Positions 23,301-33,619 of a stretch of DNA of 64,000 nucleotides are shown one piece after another. The position numbers and the translations under genes were made by a program. Positions within the stretch are counted from its first letter, which is position 1, and every line of letters starts with the position of its first letter. The notes beneath the pieces were generated by a model. The model made no database searches. It worked only from the letters and a program-made list of their open reading frames with translations, and was not told where the DNA came from. Origin of the DNA: Adenophora triphylla var. japonica (Eukaryota; Streptophyta; Magnoliopsida; Asterales; Campanulaceae); NCBI GenBank assembly GCA_022495995.1, contig JAFEMH010002559.1, forward strand, positions 124,001 through 188,000. Reading direction: 5' to 3'.

Positions 23301-23395
23301 ATAGTATCTAGGACATATATGACATAGCTTATCTTGTGCTAATCTTAGTTGTATTGACTTATTATGGCACTATTGTAGGGTCTCTCTATTACTAA
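20373..23395 (+). CDS. Conserved small plant protein of unknown function, 5 exons
   Basis: Exons 20373-20507, 22123-22198, 22422-22597, 22879-22933 and 23379-23395, all with GT-AG introns and compatible phases, give 152 residues. It starts MEGKKEVGG and has a serine-rich N-terminus with FTSELFGSKDS and SGIFNSIF. The middle has EQKAQPCHLSSSIYYGGQD and the end is GNWWQGSLYY. I recall a plant-wide family with exactly this CHLSSSIYYGGQD block and NWWQGSLYY tail, but no established function. No signal peptide or membrane segment. The protein is hydrophilic and probably disordered. The last exon is only 17 nt and exists in two tandem copies; the second is chosen because it alone yields SLYY and a stop. 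Intron 1 is 1.6 kb and holds an 800-bp hAT MITE. Confidence 0.85.
20594..20660. mobile_element. Stowaway terminus in intron 1
   Basis: ctccctccgtcccaaaaaac after a long T run. No second terminus is visible, so it is a fragment. Confidence 0.5.
20883..21682. mobile_element. hAT-type MITE in intron 1
   Basis: Ends taggggtgtaagtggtttgg and the inverse ccaaaccactgagacccct, flanked by a perfect 8-bp duplication GATAAAAG (20875-20882, 21683-21690). Both ends are built of ggtttggtt/aaccaaacc subrepeats able to fold back. Noncoding. Confidence 0.9.
21767..21952. mobile_element. Eroded Stowaway-like MITE in intron 1
   Basis: tatccgtcccaatataaat at the left and tatttgggacataggga at the right form a weak inverted pair. 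A similar trace lies at 22980-23230 in intron 4. Confidence 0.4.
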
Positions 23396-23396
23396 G
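23231..23396. repeat. Tandem duplication of the last exon with its acceptor
   Basis: Copies at 23231-23297 and 23326-23396, offset 95 bp, share agcttatctt, gctaatctt, ttgtattg, cttattat, attgtaggg and tctattact. Each has an AG acceptor before gg-tct. Copy 1 encodes SFYYF and has lost the stop; copy 2 encodes SLYY and stops. Confidence 0.85.
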
Positions 23397-23573
23397 AATT
23401 GGCCATCGGCTCTTGTAAATCTCCGGTATGCCTAACTAGATGTGGTAATCCTAACTCTTACACGTGATTTTACCCGTCTCTTTTAATTTTTTCAACGTAC
23501 ATTAGACTGTGTTTTTGCAGGTAGCGTTAATGGTTATATTTGGTGTGGAAAATGGATGGAGAGAAGAATGTAA

Positions 23574-24785
23574 CTATATTTCTTCGGTTCTGTCCAAATT
23601 ATTAGAACTAGAATCATATGAACTATATTTTTTTTTTTTTTTCTTATCGTAAAGAATAATGAACCCCGGAGACTTGTAGGGAGGTTTTAGTTTAGTTTGG
23701 GACTTCGCTATTTTGCCAGAAATATCTGATTTGTGGCAAATATATGTAAATGAAGTCTTCAAAGTATATATTTGTTCTATGGTTGGATTATGGTTAATAT
23801 TTCCGTGTTGTAGTATTTCCGTAGATTTATGATTATCTTTTTGAATACGGTTAGAGTTGGAACCGTCTGAACCAACGAGACGGTTCTTCCATTATCATCG
23901 GAATCAAAACCGCCAATTTCGAACCGAGAATCAGAATCTAATGGAGAGGTAAGATAAAGAGTTTTTGGCAAGATAATGTTTCACTATATTGAGCTTAAAT
24001 GCCTAACTTGTTTGTCTATACAGAAAGCAGAAAAGATCATGGGTATTTTGGGCAAGCATTTAATTGATGTTGCCACCTAAAAGAAGAACTGACCAAATAT
24101 TTCATTTTGTGGCTGGCAGCATCTCAACAACAAAAACTATCTTCAACTATATTTTGTCCATTACTAACTGTTATCTATATATCAACTCCCTCTGTTAAGA
24201 AAAATGTGATGTATTGTGAGTGTAGATGGTTGGGTACGAGAGCAAAGTGAGTTATTATTGTGAGTATAACACGTAAATGCTTCGAAAAAGAAGTGAAATT
24301 ATAAATGGGACGAAGTAGTATAATCAAAATTGATCAATCTACTGAAACCATTATCACCATCCCTTTTCACCTTATCCGGTCACTTTTGTTTGAAAAATAA
24401 ATTGAATCTGTTTATACATTTGAAAATTATTTTTCATATTCTCACCGTTTAAAACTGGGTAAATAACAAATAAGGATCTAGAGTTTGAACTGTTGATCGT
24501 AGAAATAGGTTCGATTTTTTTAAAACTCGCAAATAAAAGTCTACGAATGACGAGAATATCGGGAATTAAGAGCTTTTTTGACTAAACCGTTACAAATCAT
24601 TATCAATGTCCTTATCTTATCATATTCGTATCCCTGCAGTTTGTCTGAATGCTGTCAACTTTACACACCATTCATTTTTTTTTTTGATCCTTTGTAGCTT
24701 TAGGTTTAGGGAAAGCCTCTTTCTCCTGTAGTCATAGTTACCAAGCCCAAAATGATCTCTCCTTTTTTTATATTATCAATCTGAT
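23574..24785. other. 3' flank of the gene and intergenic DNA
   Basis: The 3' untranslated region likely ends before 23750 (aataatgaac near 23655 is a possible poly-A signal). A degenerate Stowaway is seen at about 24186-24316 (ctccctctgttaag to aaatgggacgaagtag). Nothing else. Confidence 0.4.
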
Positions 24786-24961
24786 GGCGAATTTTGACGC
24801 AACGGTTAAGTTGCTTTTTTGATGGTCATAAGGTCACGGGTTCGAATCTTGGCGAACAATTTCTTGACAATTGTCAGGAAAAGGCTCTAGCAAATGGTTC
24901 CCCGCTTGACGCACAGGAGTTTATCCTTTTTTATAACTAAATCAATCCTTTTTATAACTAA
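24783..24961 (+). mobile_element. tRNA-derived SINE
   Basis: Box A (gacgcaacggttaagttg) and box B (gggttcgaatctt), then tcttgacaattgtcaggaaa. It is the same family as 55163-55345. Possible duplication ATCAATCT at 24775-24782 and 24962-24969. A 20-bp piece (tttttataactaaatcaatc) is doubled at its 3' end. Confidence 0.75.
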
Positions 24962-24969
24962 ATCAATCT

Positions 24970-25660
24970 ATAATCATTACTCAAAGTTTATTTATAGTAA
25001 CGACAAAAAAGACAGGAAAATCATTTTGAGGCCGGGACAAAGGGAATATTATATATGGTGGATAGATGGATTGGTTAGTTATCAGTTAAGTTTGTTCTTA
25101 AAGGAGAATGACAAGGCCTCTCCAACCATATTTTGGCACCTCAATTGAAAGATTTAGATTTTTATTCATTGTCACCATCACTAAATGCTCAATAATTGAG
25201 ATATGTGCAAGAAAAAAGGTTTGCAAAATAGGTTTTCACTTTTAAATACCTAAAAATAATAAGAATTTTTTTTTTATATAAGTAAAATGGTTGTTATTTA
25301 ATTTTGTGATTATAAGTACATATAATTTTAAGTTTTTTTTTTTTTTGATAAGTGTCTTTGGTGGTCGAGTATTCATGAAAATAATTTATTTTATCCCGAG
25401 ATTATATTCTTTTGATTTTTTTTTTTACTTAAATAATTCTTCGATTATTGCGTTTGAATTTTGAATTATTTTTTTTTATCCCCCCGGGTTCCGAAAATAA
25501 CTTAAGCAAGAAAATATTTTATAGTAATGTGACATAACCAAAACATAAAACCCTAAATTACACAAATATTACATACATTAATTATGTAGGATTAGATACA
25601 ATAATACACAAGTCTTTTTTGCCCAAAAAGACTAGCTATGCATCTTCCACTTATTCCTAG
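24970..25660. other. Intergenic, no gene seen
   Basis: AT-rich, with T homopolymers. It lies downstream of the lipid transfer gene (minus strand) and must contain that gene's 3' end. Confidence 0.4.
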
Positions 25661-25701
25661 CCCATTACTCCATGAGCTCAATTCTTCTCTTGTTCTTCCC
25701 A

Positions 25702-25753
25702 TCAAGGCAAAGTGTAAGCTGCAAAACAAGCAAATTTAAATCCCAAGTATCAA

Positions 25754-25791
<38 letters not shown>

Positions 25792-26177
25792 GGCGGCTCA
25801 GGCGCAGGCTGCGTCAGCCCCCAACAAAAACACTTACGTCCACACTTGTATCCAACGGGCCTATTAGCGAGGTTGCAGCGTTTAGGAATAGTCATGGCAA
25901 TTTGTGGGTCAATTCCAGAGCTCTTTGCAGTATCAGAAAGCATAACAGCACAAAGACAACTTGGGCTTGCCCCGATTCTTTTAACCTGAGCACAACAACT
26001 ATCAGAAACGGCAGCGTTCGCATCTTGGGCCGCACTAGCACATGGGGCCAGCTTCATTGCCTCATTTTCTGGGCTGGACTTACCACATGGCCCAGCCCCT
26101 TCTACTCTTTCCACCCCTGCAGTTACAAAAATTGCAAACAAGCCCACAAATAAGAAAACTTTCATTGAACCCTCCAT
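25702..26177 (-). CDS. DIR1-like non-specific lipid transfer protein
   Basis: Exons 26177-25838 and 25718-25702 (minus) give 118 residues ending YKCGPYTLP. Residues 1 to about 27 are a signal peptide (KVFLFVGLFAIFVTA). The mature part has the eight-cysteine motif at 31, 46, 61-62, 74, 76, 101 and 112 (C..C..CC..CLC..C..C), with MTIPKRCNLANRPVGYKCG as in DIR1. Such proteins bind acyl lipids in the apoplast; DIR1 itself acts in systemic acquired resistance, but orthology is inferred. The intron is 119 bp with a GTAAGT donor and TTTTGCAG acceptor. It contains a (GA)n run, and without splicing the frame would run on into repeat-coded Ser-Leu. Exon 2 is 17 nt. The start was chosen because the upstream frame has no signal peptide context. 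Confidence 0.92.
25758..25787. repeat. (GA)n microsatellite in the LTP intron
   Basis: About 15 uninterrupted gagaga units. A (TC)n run also lies just 5' of the start codon at 26180-26201. Confidence 0.9.
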
Positions 26178-26249
26178 TGATCTCTCTCTCTCTCTCTCTC
26201 TTCTTTTCGAATAGTTTTTTGCACTTATGAAACCCTTTTGGTAGCTCAG

Positions 26250-26256
26250 ATTTATA
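26250..26256 (-). promoter_or_regulatory. TATA box of the LTP gene
   Basis: The minus strand reads cagtataaatctg, 73-80 bp before the ATG at 26177, a normal plant distance with a short CT-rich leader. Confidence 0.65.
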
Positions 26257-26639
26257 CTGCAAAAAGCGCGTTCTCTGGAAACACCTAGCACTAATGGAGT
26301 TAGCACTAGAGTTCAGCACTAGTTACTTAATGCAGCACTGAGAGGTTCCAAGAAGATGATTCAGCATTTGTATGAGTGTGTGATTACAGGTGTTAAGATT
26401 TACTGAAAGTAATAATTTCATAATCTTGGGTGTTTATTTTTCTGATAATTGAATTAGTTTTTAAGGAAAATGCTCCTTCCATTAGCATGTGATGTGGAGC
26501 TTCCTAGTACCAAAAAAAGTGGCCACCATTGATGCCACCAATATCATTTCATGTACTTAGAATTTGAAAAATATTTGGACATTTAGTTTGTAACGGAAAA
26601 AGTACTCGGGTGAATAACTTAGTTGTGCATAAATGAACT

Positions 26640-26815
26640 ATGATAAAAAGGAGAGCATTGGGAGTCATATGTTCGAGTCGTGGAAACAATCTTTTGCATT
26701 TAAATGAAGGGGAATATTATCTACGTTACGTTTCGTGTCCCGATCATTCCTTGAACCACAACGCATATCACATAGCGAGAGCTCTTGTAGCAGCAGGTTT
26801 CTTATTCGTTTATAA
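26640..26815 (+). mobile_element. Au-SINE-like relic
   Basis: gtcatatgttcgagtcgtgg (box B) then aacaatcttttgcat, a diverged middle, and agcgagagctcttgtagcag are in the order seen in the plant Au SINE body, as I remember it. It is heavily mutated. Confidence 0.5.
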
Positions 26816-26881
26816 TGGACAGCAAAAAAAAAAAAACAAATTACTGTTTGTTTATCTGACAATAGAAAAATTAGACAAAAT

Positions 26882-26953
26882 GGGCATTTGGTCTAGTGGT
26901 ATGATTCTCGCTTAGGGTGCGAGAGGTCCCGAGTTCAATTCTCGGAATGCCCC
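26882..26953 (+). tRNA. tRNA-Pro (anticodon AGG)
   Basis: Acceptor GGGCATT pairs with AATGCCC, with discriminator C at 26953. Anticodon arm CTCGC-TTAGGGT-GCGAG shows AGG. T arm CCGAG-TTCAATT-CTCGG. Box A (tggtctagtgg) and box B (gagttcaattc) are present, no intron, CCA not encoded, and a TTTT stretch about 10 bp downstream serves as terminator. All four stems pair, so it is probably functional. The T-loop A in place of the usual G is the only oddity. Confidence 0.95.
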
Positions 26954-27119
26954 TGAAATTTTGTTATTTTATTTTTTCTGGCAGCTGCATTTGAATTCAT
27001 CCCTTTTACACTAAAACAAACGGTCAGTTAAGTTTTAACGAAAATATTTAGTACCAAAATTATTTTAATTCAAGCTGGTACTTGTTATTGCAAGTTACAT
27101 TTACACCAAAATAAACAAG

Positions 27120-27551
27120 TTATTGCCAAGGATGCATAAACTCCCAATCCTGAGGAAAAGTGTTATTATATTTAGACAAATAAAAACCGTCTTCTCGAAT
27201 CATCCAATTGCATTTGTTGCCCGATAATTTCGCTAGGTCACATTTACGCTGCAACTTATAATTGAAAACGTCGAAAACATTTTGCTTTTGGTTACCCCAA
27301 TAGAAGTGACAAAAGTAAAGAGTAGATATCCGAGAACAAAAACTCCAATGAAAATCCGTATTATAAGCTATTCTCTGCATTCCGAAATCGTGACGTCCGG
27401 ACTGACAACGGGCAAAGACATTGTTATCGTTGATAGCATTGAAAATGCTTAGGTCAAATCCGTTATAAACACAAGCAGCATTTGTTACGCGAACTTGTAC
27501 ATAAAATGCCATGATGGCGAGAATGAAGAGATTATTTTTCGCGACGGTCAT
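27120..27551 (-). CDS. Plant self-incompatibility S1 family protein (S-protein homolog)
   Basis: 143 residues in one exon, as is usual for this family. Residues 1 to about 25 form a signal peptide (NNLFILAIMAFYVQV, cleavage after VTNA). The mature part follows the S1 pattern: LSIFNAINDNNVFARCQSG, DFHWSFC, a LYFCHFYWG core, FDVFNYK, then CNWMIREDGFYL. Six Cys fall after the first mature one. Members are small secreted proteins; the poppy stigma S protein is the founder, while most homologs have unknown roles. The start at 27551 is preferred over an in-frame ATG 18 codons upstream because only the shorter form starts with a signal peptide. Confidence 0.85.
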   Translation of the reverse strand: MTVAKNNLFILAIMAFYVQVRVTNAACVYNGFDLSIFNAINDNNVFARCQSGRHDFGMQRIAYNTDFHWSFCSRISTLYFCHFYWGNQKQNVFDVFNYKLQRKCDLAKLSGNKCNWMIREDGFYLSKYNNTFPQDWEFMHPWQ

Positions 27552-27887
27552 TTTGTTTGTCACTCTTAACCCCAGAAAGGTTCGATAGGTCGGCGAATAA
27601 TACAATATTTGTTGATTTTTAAAGAAAAAATGGTGGGAATATTATGTAAATCTGGATTTGAGTAATCACAAAAAATTGATTTCAAGGATTTCTTGACTTG
27701 ATTTCGACAATATTACCTTGGTTGTAATCCACTTTTGTAAGGACAGAATTACTTACTTTCAAATGATATAAGGTATTTCAAAAAATATATATTCCCTCCG
27801 TCACATAATAAAGACTTATTTTATTTTTTATCCGTTTCACACAAAACGAAAGGAGTTGGATATCCACGAACGTTGTTAACTGAACCC

Positions 27888-28581
27888 TGTTGGGTTTTTT
27901 CCCTCCTAGTTGATTAAAAAGCCCATCTTATTTTATGTTTTTTATTTTATTTTTGGCCCAAATTTTTACCCATTTACTTAGCCCATTAGATTAGTAATAT
28001 TAGGGTTTTTATTACTGTTTTATTTGGCACGTACGTGAGATAGCGCCGTGAAAAACAGTCGGTGAAGAACAGATTCCCGTAAGCCATCCTCCTTCAGCGC
28101 AGCAGTTTTCTTTTCACGATTCCCGCTTCGTTTGTGGTCCGATCGGGGTGATTTTTTCGCCTGGTTCTTCGTAAGAGATAGAGCTTCGATCCTACTGGCT
28201 TTGATCGAGTTTCTGAGATCTCTAGACAGGTGATTTTCTGGTTCGAATTTGCTGCAGACTGTGGAGTTTCTGTTGGACTGTTTTTGCTGTTTTGGTTTAG
28301 ATCAAGTTTATTGTTCTTGATCATTATTTGGGTTGTGCTCTCTTGTACCGAACCTTTATTTACGTAGTAGTGGATTTTCTGGACTTGGTCCCGGGTTTTT
28401 TACTTCTCGATTTGAGAAGGTTTTCCTCGTTAACAATTCTCGGTGTCGTTATTGTTTTTGGTTTTTGGTTATTGTTTATTCGTTGCTTGGGTATTATTAT
28501 TTCTGCGATATTAGTATTATCTGCTCCTACTAAGTTAACACAAGTAGAGAAAGTTTATTCCGCATTGTTACTTTCTCATCA
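27888..28581 (+). repeat. 5' LTR of copia C
   Basis: TGTTGGG to TCATCA. The long frames within it occur in both LTRs and are noncoding. Confidence 0.95.
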
Positions 28582-28584
28582 AAG

Positions 28585-28598
28585 TGGTATCAGAGCCC
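28585..28598 (+). promoter_or_regulatory. Primer binding site of copia C
   Basis: tggtatcagagccc, initiator tRNA-Met type, three bases after the 5' LTR. Confidence 0.9.
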
Positions 28599-28631
28599 TT
28601 GATTTTGTGGTTTATTGACTTGTGTTGAACG

Positions 28632-29492
28632 ATGGAGGTTAATACTAGTAGAATGATTAATTTGAATGGTTCAAATTATCAGTTGTGGAAATCGAAGATG
28701 GAGGATCTTCTTTATGTGAAGGGATTTCACCAACCAGTTTTTTGTTCAGAAAAACCAGAGGGTAAAAGTGATGATGATTGGGCTTTGTTGCACCGACAAG
28801 TTTGTGGGTATATCAGACAGTGGGTAGATGATAATGTGTTGAACCATGTCAGTACAGATACACATGCCCGTACTTTGTGGACTAAGCTTGAACAGTTGTA
28901 TGCCCGGAAGACTGGAAATAGTAAATTGTTTTTGATGAAACAATTGATTGGTTTGAGGTACAGAGATGGGACTGCGATGACAGATCACTTGAACACTTTT
29001 CAGGGAGTTATGAATCAGCTATCAGAGATGGGTATAAAGTTTGATGAAGAGATAAAAGGTTTATGGCTTCTTGGTACGTTACCAGATTCATGGGAGACTT
29101 TTAGAACTTCTTTGTCAAACTCTGCACCTGATGGTATTATTTCTATGGAAATCGCTAAAGGCAGTGTTCTAAATGAAGAGTTGCGAAGGAAATCGCAGGG
29201 TTCCAGTTCACAGGCAGATGCCTTAGTTGTTGAAGACAGGGAAAGAAATAGACACCGAGGTCAGAACAACAACAGAGGCAGGAGCAGAGATCAATCGAAA
29301 AACAGAAGCAAGTCAGGGGGTAGATATACAGATAAAGAGTGTGATCACTGTGGTAAGAAAGGACATATTAAGAGGTTTTGCTTTCAGTTGAAAAAGGAGA
29401 ATAGGAAGCTCAGAGACAGAGATGGTAAGAAAGATGATAGCAATGATGGAGATCGAGTTCTTTGCGGCCTAAGATTTTCTTCTTGTCTATGA
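28632..29492 (+). CDS. Copia C Gag
   Basis: 286 codons from ATG at 28632, shortly after the primer site. UBN2-type Gag ([16 protein letters not shown] near the start, [15 protein letters not shown] at about 80). An arginine/serine/asparagine-rich linker follows at about 195-235, then a CX2CX4HX4C knuckle [14 protein letters not shown] at about 238-251. The frame ends early by a shift near 29460; the protease reads on in the next frame. Gag forms the particle and binds the element's RNA. It is the only undamaged protein segment of this element besides the reverse transcriptase C-terminal half. Confidence 0.85.
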   Translation: MEVNTSRMINLNGSNYQLWKSKMEDLLYVKGFHQPVFCSEKPEGKSDDDWALLHRQVCGYIRQWVDDNVLNHVSTDTHARTLWTKLEQLYARKTGNSKLFLMKQLIGLRYRDGTAMTDHLNTFQGVMNQLSEMGIKFDEEIKGLWLLGTLPDSWETFRTSLSNSAPDGIISMEIAKGSVLNEELRRKSQGSSSQADALVVEDRERNRHRGQNNNRGRSRDQSKNRSKSGGRYTDKECDHCGKKGHIKRFCFQLKKENRKLRDRDGKKDDSNDGDRVLCGLRFSSCL

Positions 29493-30815
29493 TGATGAGA
29501 GCATTAATTTCATAGGCAGTGAGGTAAGTTGGGTAATAGACAGTGGTGCTTCTATTCATGCCACCTCCCATTTAGATTTCTTTACATCCTACACACCCGG
29601 TGAGTATGGGTCTGTTAAGATGGGAAACGGTAATTTGGCAAAAATTGTTGGAATTGGTAATGTTTGCCTTGAAACGGAAGTTGGCATGAAACTAGTTCTC
29701 AGGGATGTGAGGCATGTTCCGGATCTTCGTCTGAATTTGTTATCTGCAGGTAGACTCGATGATGATGGTTTTTGTAATACTTTTGGTAGTGGTCAATGGA
29801 AACTTACCAGAGGTTCAATGATTGTGGCAAAAGGTAAGAAGCATTCTACCTTATATTCCATGCAGGCAAAAGTATGCAAAGACAAAGTTGTTAATATTGC
29901 GTAGTCCGAGGTTGCGGTTGAGCTTTGGCACAAGCGACTTAGCCATATGAGTGAAAAGGGAATGGAAAAATTGGCTAAAAAGAATCTTCTTCTAGGGTGA
30001 AAAATATGCGGTTGAAGAGATGTTCTCATTGCTTAGCGGGTAAACGTAACAGTAGTTTCTTTTAAGAGTCGCCCTCCTTCTAGAAAGCGTAATTTACTTG
30101 ATCTTGTATACTCTGATGTGTGTGGTCCGATGAAAACTAGAACACTTGGTGGTTCTCTTTATTTTGTGACTTTCATTGATGATCACTCTAGAAAGTTGTG
30201 GGTTTATACCTTAAGTACTAAAGATCAAGTGTTTGATGTGTTTAAAGAATTTCATGCTTCTGTTGAGAGAGAAACATGGAGAAAGCTTAAATGTATCCGC
30301 ACGTATAATGGGGGTGAGTATTTAGGTCCGTTCCATAGATACGCAAGCGGCAGGGGTATTCGGCATCAAAAGACACCTCCGAAGACACCGCAGCTTGAAT
30401 GGTATAGCGTAAAGAATGAACAGGACACTAGTCGAAAGGGTCAGGTGTTTACTTTCTCATGCAGGGCTTCCAAGAACCTTTTGGGGTGAGGCTTTAAGTA
30501 CAGTTGTTCATGTACTAAATAAGTCACCTTGTGTTCCGCTAAATTTTGAAGTACCAGAAAAGGTTTGGACAGGTAAAGATGTATCTTATGATCATTTGCG
30601 TGTTTTTGGGTGTAAGGCATTTGTGCATATACCTAAAGATGAACGGTCCAAGCTTGATATGAAGACACGACAATGCATTTTTGTGGGCTATGGTTTTGAT
30701 GATTTTGGCTACAAGCTTTATGATCCGATTGCAAAGAAGATTATTAGAAGCAGTAGATGTAGTTTTTATGGAAGATCGGACTATAGCGAGACATTGATAA
30801 AGCGAGGTGTCACAT
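29480..30815 (+). pseudogene. Copia C protease and integrase, broken
   Basis: The protease motif WVIDSGASIHATS is intact at about 29530-29568. An in-frame TAG interrupts before the integrase zinc region (ELWHKRLSHMSEKGM). A shift at about 29996 and another at about 30055 surround CSHCLAGKR. The core reads SDVCGPMKTRTLGGSLYF, TFIDDHSRKLWVY and GGEYLGPF. A one-base insertion at about 30399 breaks the conserved Asn-Gly segment; MNRTLVERVRCLL continues in the next frame to GYGFDDFGYKLYDP. At least five lesions. Confidence 0.85.
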
Positions 30816-32658
30816 GACAGCGGTGATTTAATTGATCGGGATCCGATTCCTTTGGAAGCGGTACCAGCGGGTTGAGAATGATTTTCAGGATCATATACGG
30901 GATACGAGATGAAGTTGAGACTCCTATGCGAGATTGATGATCGCCGGCAGCCACAAAGGGGAAGCGGCAGCGGCGACGAGCCGCGGTGAAGTCCCACTCG
31001 CCTGAAGTTATTCCTCCTAGAAGGTCCAATAGAGATCGACAAATTTCTAGCGGGTATCCTGTTGCGATTATGTGTTATTGATCGATGGGGAGAACCCGAG
31101 TGTTATCGTGAGGCTATAGCACATGGGGACAAGGATAAATGGGAGAATGCCATGCAAGAAGAGATGAAATCTTTGCATGACAATCATACTTTTGAGCTAG
31201 TGAAGCTACCTAAGGGTAAGAGAGCACTCAAGAACAAATGGGTATACAGGTTGAAGACTGAAGAAAATAATTCGCATCCAAGGTACAAGGCAAGATTGGT
31301 TGTGAAGGGTTTCAGTCAGAAAGAGGGGATAGATTTTGGAGAGATTTTCTCACCTGTTGTGAAGATGTCATCTATTCGAGTTGTTCTTGGTTTAGCTGCT
31401 AGCATGGACTTGGAGATTGAGCAGTTGGATGTTAAGACCGCTTTTCTACATGGAGATTTAGAGGAAGAAATTTTCATGGAGCGACCGAGAGGGTTTTGAA
31501 GTAAAGGGAAAAGAAAACCTAGTCTGCAAGTTGAAGAAAAGCTTATATGGGTTGAAACAGGCTCCAAGACAATGGTACAAGAAGTTTGAGTCATTCATGG
31601 GGACGCACAAATATACCAGGACAGCTTCTGATCCTTGTGTTTTTGTCAAGAAATTTCCTGATAATGATTTCATAATTTTACTGTTATATGTTGATGACAT
31701 GTTGCTTGTTGGTCAGGATATCAAGAAAATTGACAAGTTGAAGAAGGAGCTTAATAAGTCTTTTGCTATGAAGGATTTGGGTCCAGCAAAACAAATTCTT
31801 GGCATGAGAATTAGCAGAGACAGAAAAGAAAAGAAGCTGTGGTTATCTCAAGAGAGGTATATTGAGAAAGTGCTTGAAAGGTTCAAGATGGATAAGGCCA
31901 AGCCCGTTGGTACTCCGCTTGCTAGTCACTTCAAGTTGAATTCAGAGCAGTGTCCCTCAAGTGATGAACAGAAACGGGAAATGGAACAGGTTCCGTATGC
32001 TTCAGCAGTTGGTAGTTTGATGTATGCAATGGTATGTACAAGGCCAGATTTAGCTCATGCAGTTGGTATTGTTAGTCGGTATCTCACTAATCCTGGTAGA
32101 GAACATTGGGCAGCAGTAAAGTGGATTTTCAGGTATCTTAGAGGCACTTCCAAGTTGTGTATTTGTTATGGAGATGGCAAGCCAGTTTTAGAAGCTTTTA
32201 CAGATTCAGATATGGCTCATGATTCAGATACAAGGAAGTCTATATCGGGATACTTGGTCACATTTGCAGGGGGAGCAGTGGCATGGCAGTCAAGGTTGCA
32301 GAAGTGTGTTTCACTATCTACCACGGAAGCAGAGTTTATTGCAACAACGGAAGCTTCGAAAGAGATGTTGTGGATGAAGCGATTTACTCAAGAAATTGGG
32401 TGTATGCAAGAGAGGTATGTGGTATTTTGTGATAGTCAAAGTGCTATTCACCTTGCTAAAAATTCTAGCTTTCATTCAAAGTCGAAGCATATTGATGTTC
32501 GGTATCATTGGATTCGTGATACTTTGGAATCGAAGTTGCTACACCTTGAAAAGGTTCACACGGACTGGAATGGGTCAGACATGATGACTAAGAGTTTGCC
32601 AAAGAAGAAGCATGATACCTGCTGCGAGATCGCAGGTATGATGGGATTCTCGACATAA
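30815..32658 (+). pseudogene. Copia C reverse transcriptase and RNase H
   Basis: The linker at 30815-31090 has several shifts. Reverse transcriptase reads open at 31062-31496 (ALKNKWVYRLK, LVVKGFSQKEGIDF, DVKTAFLHGDLEEEIFM), is thrown out by a one-base insertion near 31485, and resumes at 31501 with KKSLYGLKQAPRQWY and the catalytic YVDD at about 31687-31698. RNase H follows (AFTDSDMAHD, STTEAEFIA, CDSQSAIHLAK) with a stop at 32656-32658. The last 375 codons are undamaged. Catalytic residues look intact. Confidence 0.9.
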
Positions 32659-32669
32659 TCAACATTGTC

Positions 32670-32681
32670 GGGAGGGGGAGT
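32670..32681 (+). promoter_or_regulatory. Polypurine tract of copia C
   Basis: gggagggggagt directly before the 3' LTR, the primer for plus-strand DNA synthesis. Confidence 0.85.
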
Positions 32682-32682
32682 T

Positions 32683-33376
32683 TGTTGGGTTTTTTCCCTC
32701 CTAGTTGATTAAAAAGCCCATCTTATTTTATGTTTTTTATTTTATTTTTGGCCCAAATTTTTACCCATTTACTTAGCCCATTAGATTAGTAATATTAGGG
32801 TTTTTATTACTGTTTTATTTGGCACGTACGTGAGATAGCGCCGTGAAAAACAGTCGGTGAAGAACAGATTCCCGTAAGCCATCCTCCTTCAGCGCAGCAG
32901 TTTTCTTTTCACGATTCCCGCTTCGTTTGTGGTCCGATCGGGGTGATTTTTTCGCCTGGTTCTTCGTAAGAGATAGAGCTTCGATCCTACTGGCTTTGAT
33001 CGAGTTTCTGAGATCTCTAGACAGGTGATTTTCTGGTTCGAATTTGCTGCAGACTGTGGAGTTTCTGTTGGACTGTTTTTGCTGTTTTGGTTTAGATCAA
33101 GTTTATTGTTCTTGATCATTATTTGGGTTGTGCTCTCTTGTACCGAACCTTTATTTACGTAGTAGTGGATTTTCTGGACTTGGTCCCGGGGTTTTTACTT
33201 CTCGATTTGAGAAGGTTTTCCTCGTTAACAATTCTCGGTGTCGTTATTGTTTTTGGTTTTTGGTTATTGTTTATTCGTTGCTTGGGTATTATTATTTCTG
33301 CGATATTAGTATTATCTGCTCCTACTAAGTTAACACAAGTAGAGAAAGTTTATTCCGCATTGTTACTTTCTCATCA
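32683..33376 (+). repeat. 3' LTR of copia C
   Basis: 694 bp, one difference from the 5' LTR seen by eye. Confidence 0.95.
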
Positions 33377-33619
33377 AACCCAAATTGTCGGGCTATCATT
33401 AACAAACAATGCCCTGGATCACTTAGCAGTTAAACATTGTAGCTTATGAAAATTCAGATTATTTTATTAGGACCAACCATTAGATTAATTTTTATTTATT
33501 TATATATAATATTTTGGTACAATCCATCAAAATAATATGATAAATAAAGACAAAATGAGTACAAGGACAACCGAAGTACCTTATTATATAAATAGAATAT
33601 TAATAAAAATAAAAATTGA

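Larger units (their letters stand above)
27888..33376 (+). mobile_element. Ty1/copia LTR retrotransposon C, recent
   Basis: LTRs of 694 bp (TGTTGGGTTTT to CTCATCA), target duplication AACCC (27883-27887, 33377-33381), primer site at 28585 and polypurine tract at 32670-32681. By eye the LTRs differ at a single base (gggttttttact versus ggggtttttact), so insertion is very recent. Gag is open, but protease-integrase and the start of reverse transcriptase carry at least seven breaks. Confidence 0.95.

Noticed and set aside
23521..23573. Terminal exon encoding SVNGYIWCGKWMERRM
   Set aside because: The acceptor is usable and the frame fits, but the family ends in NWWQGSLYY, which is given by the exon at 23379. 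Kept only as a possible alternative.
26640..26915. 91-codon frame running into the tRNA
   Set aside because: Overlaps a SINE relic and the tRNA-Pro gene, with no recognisable domain.
28328..28618. 96-codon hydrophobic frame that recurs at 33123
   Set aside because: Lies in the copia C LTR; the repeat explains the conservation.
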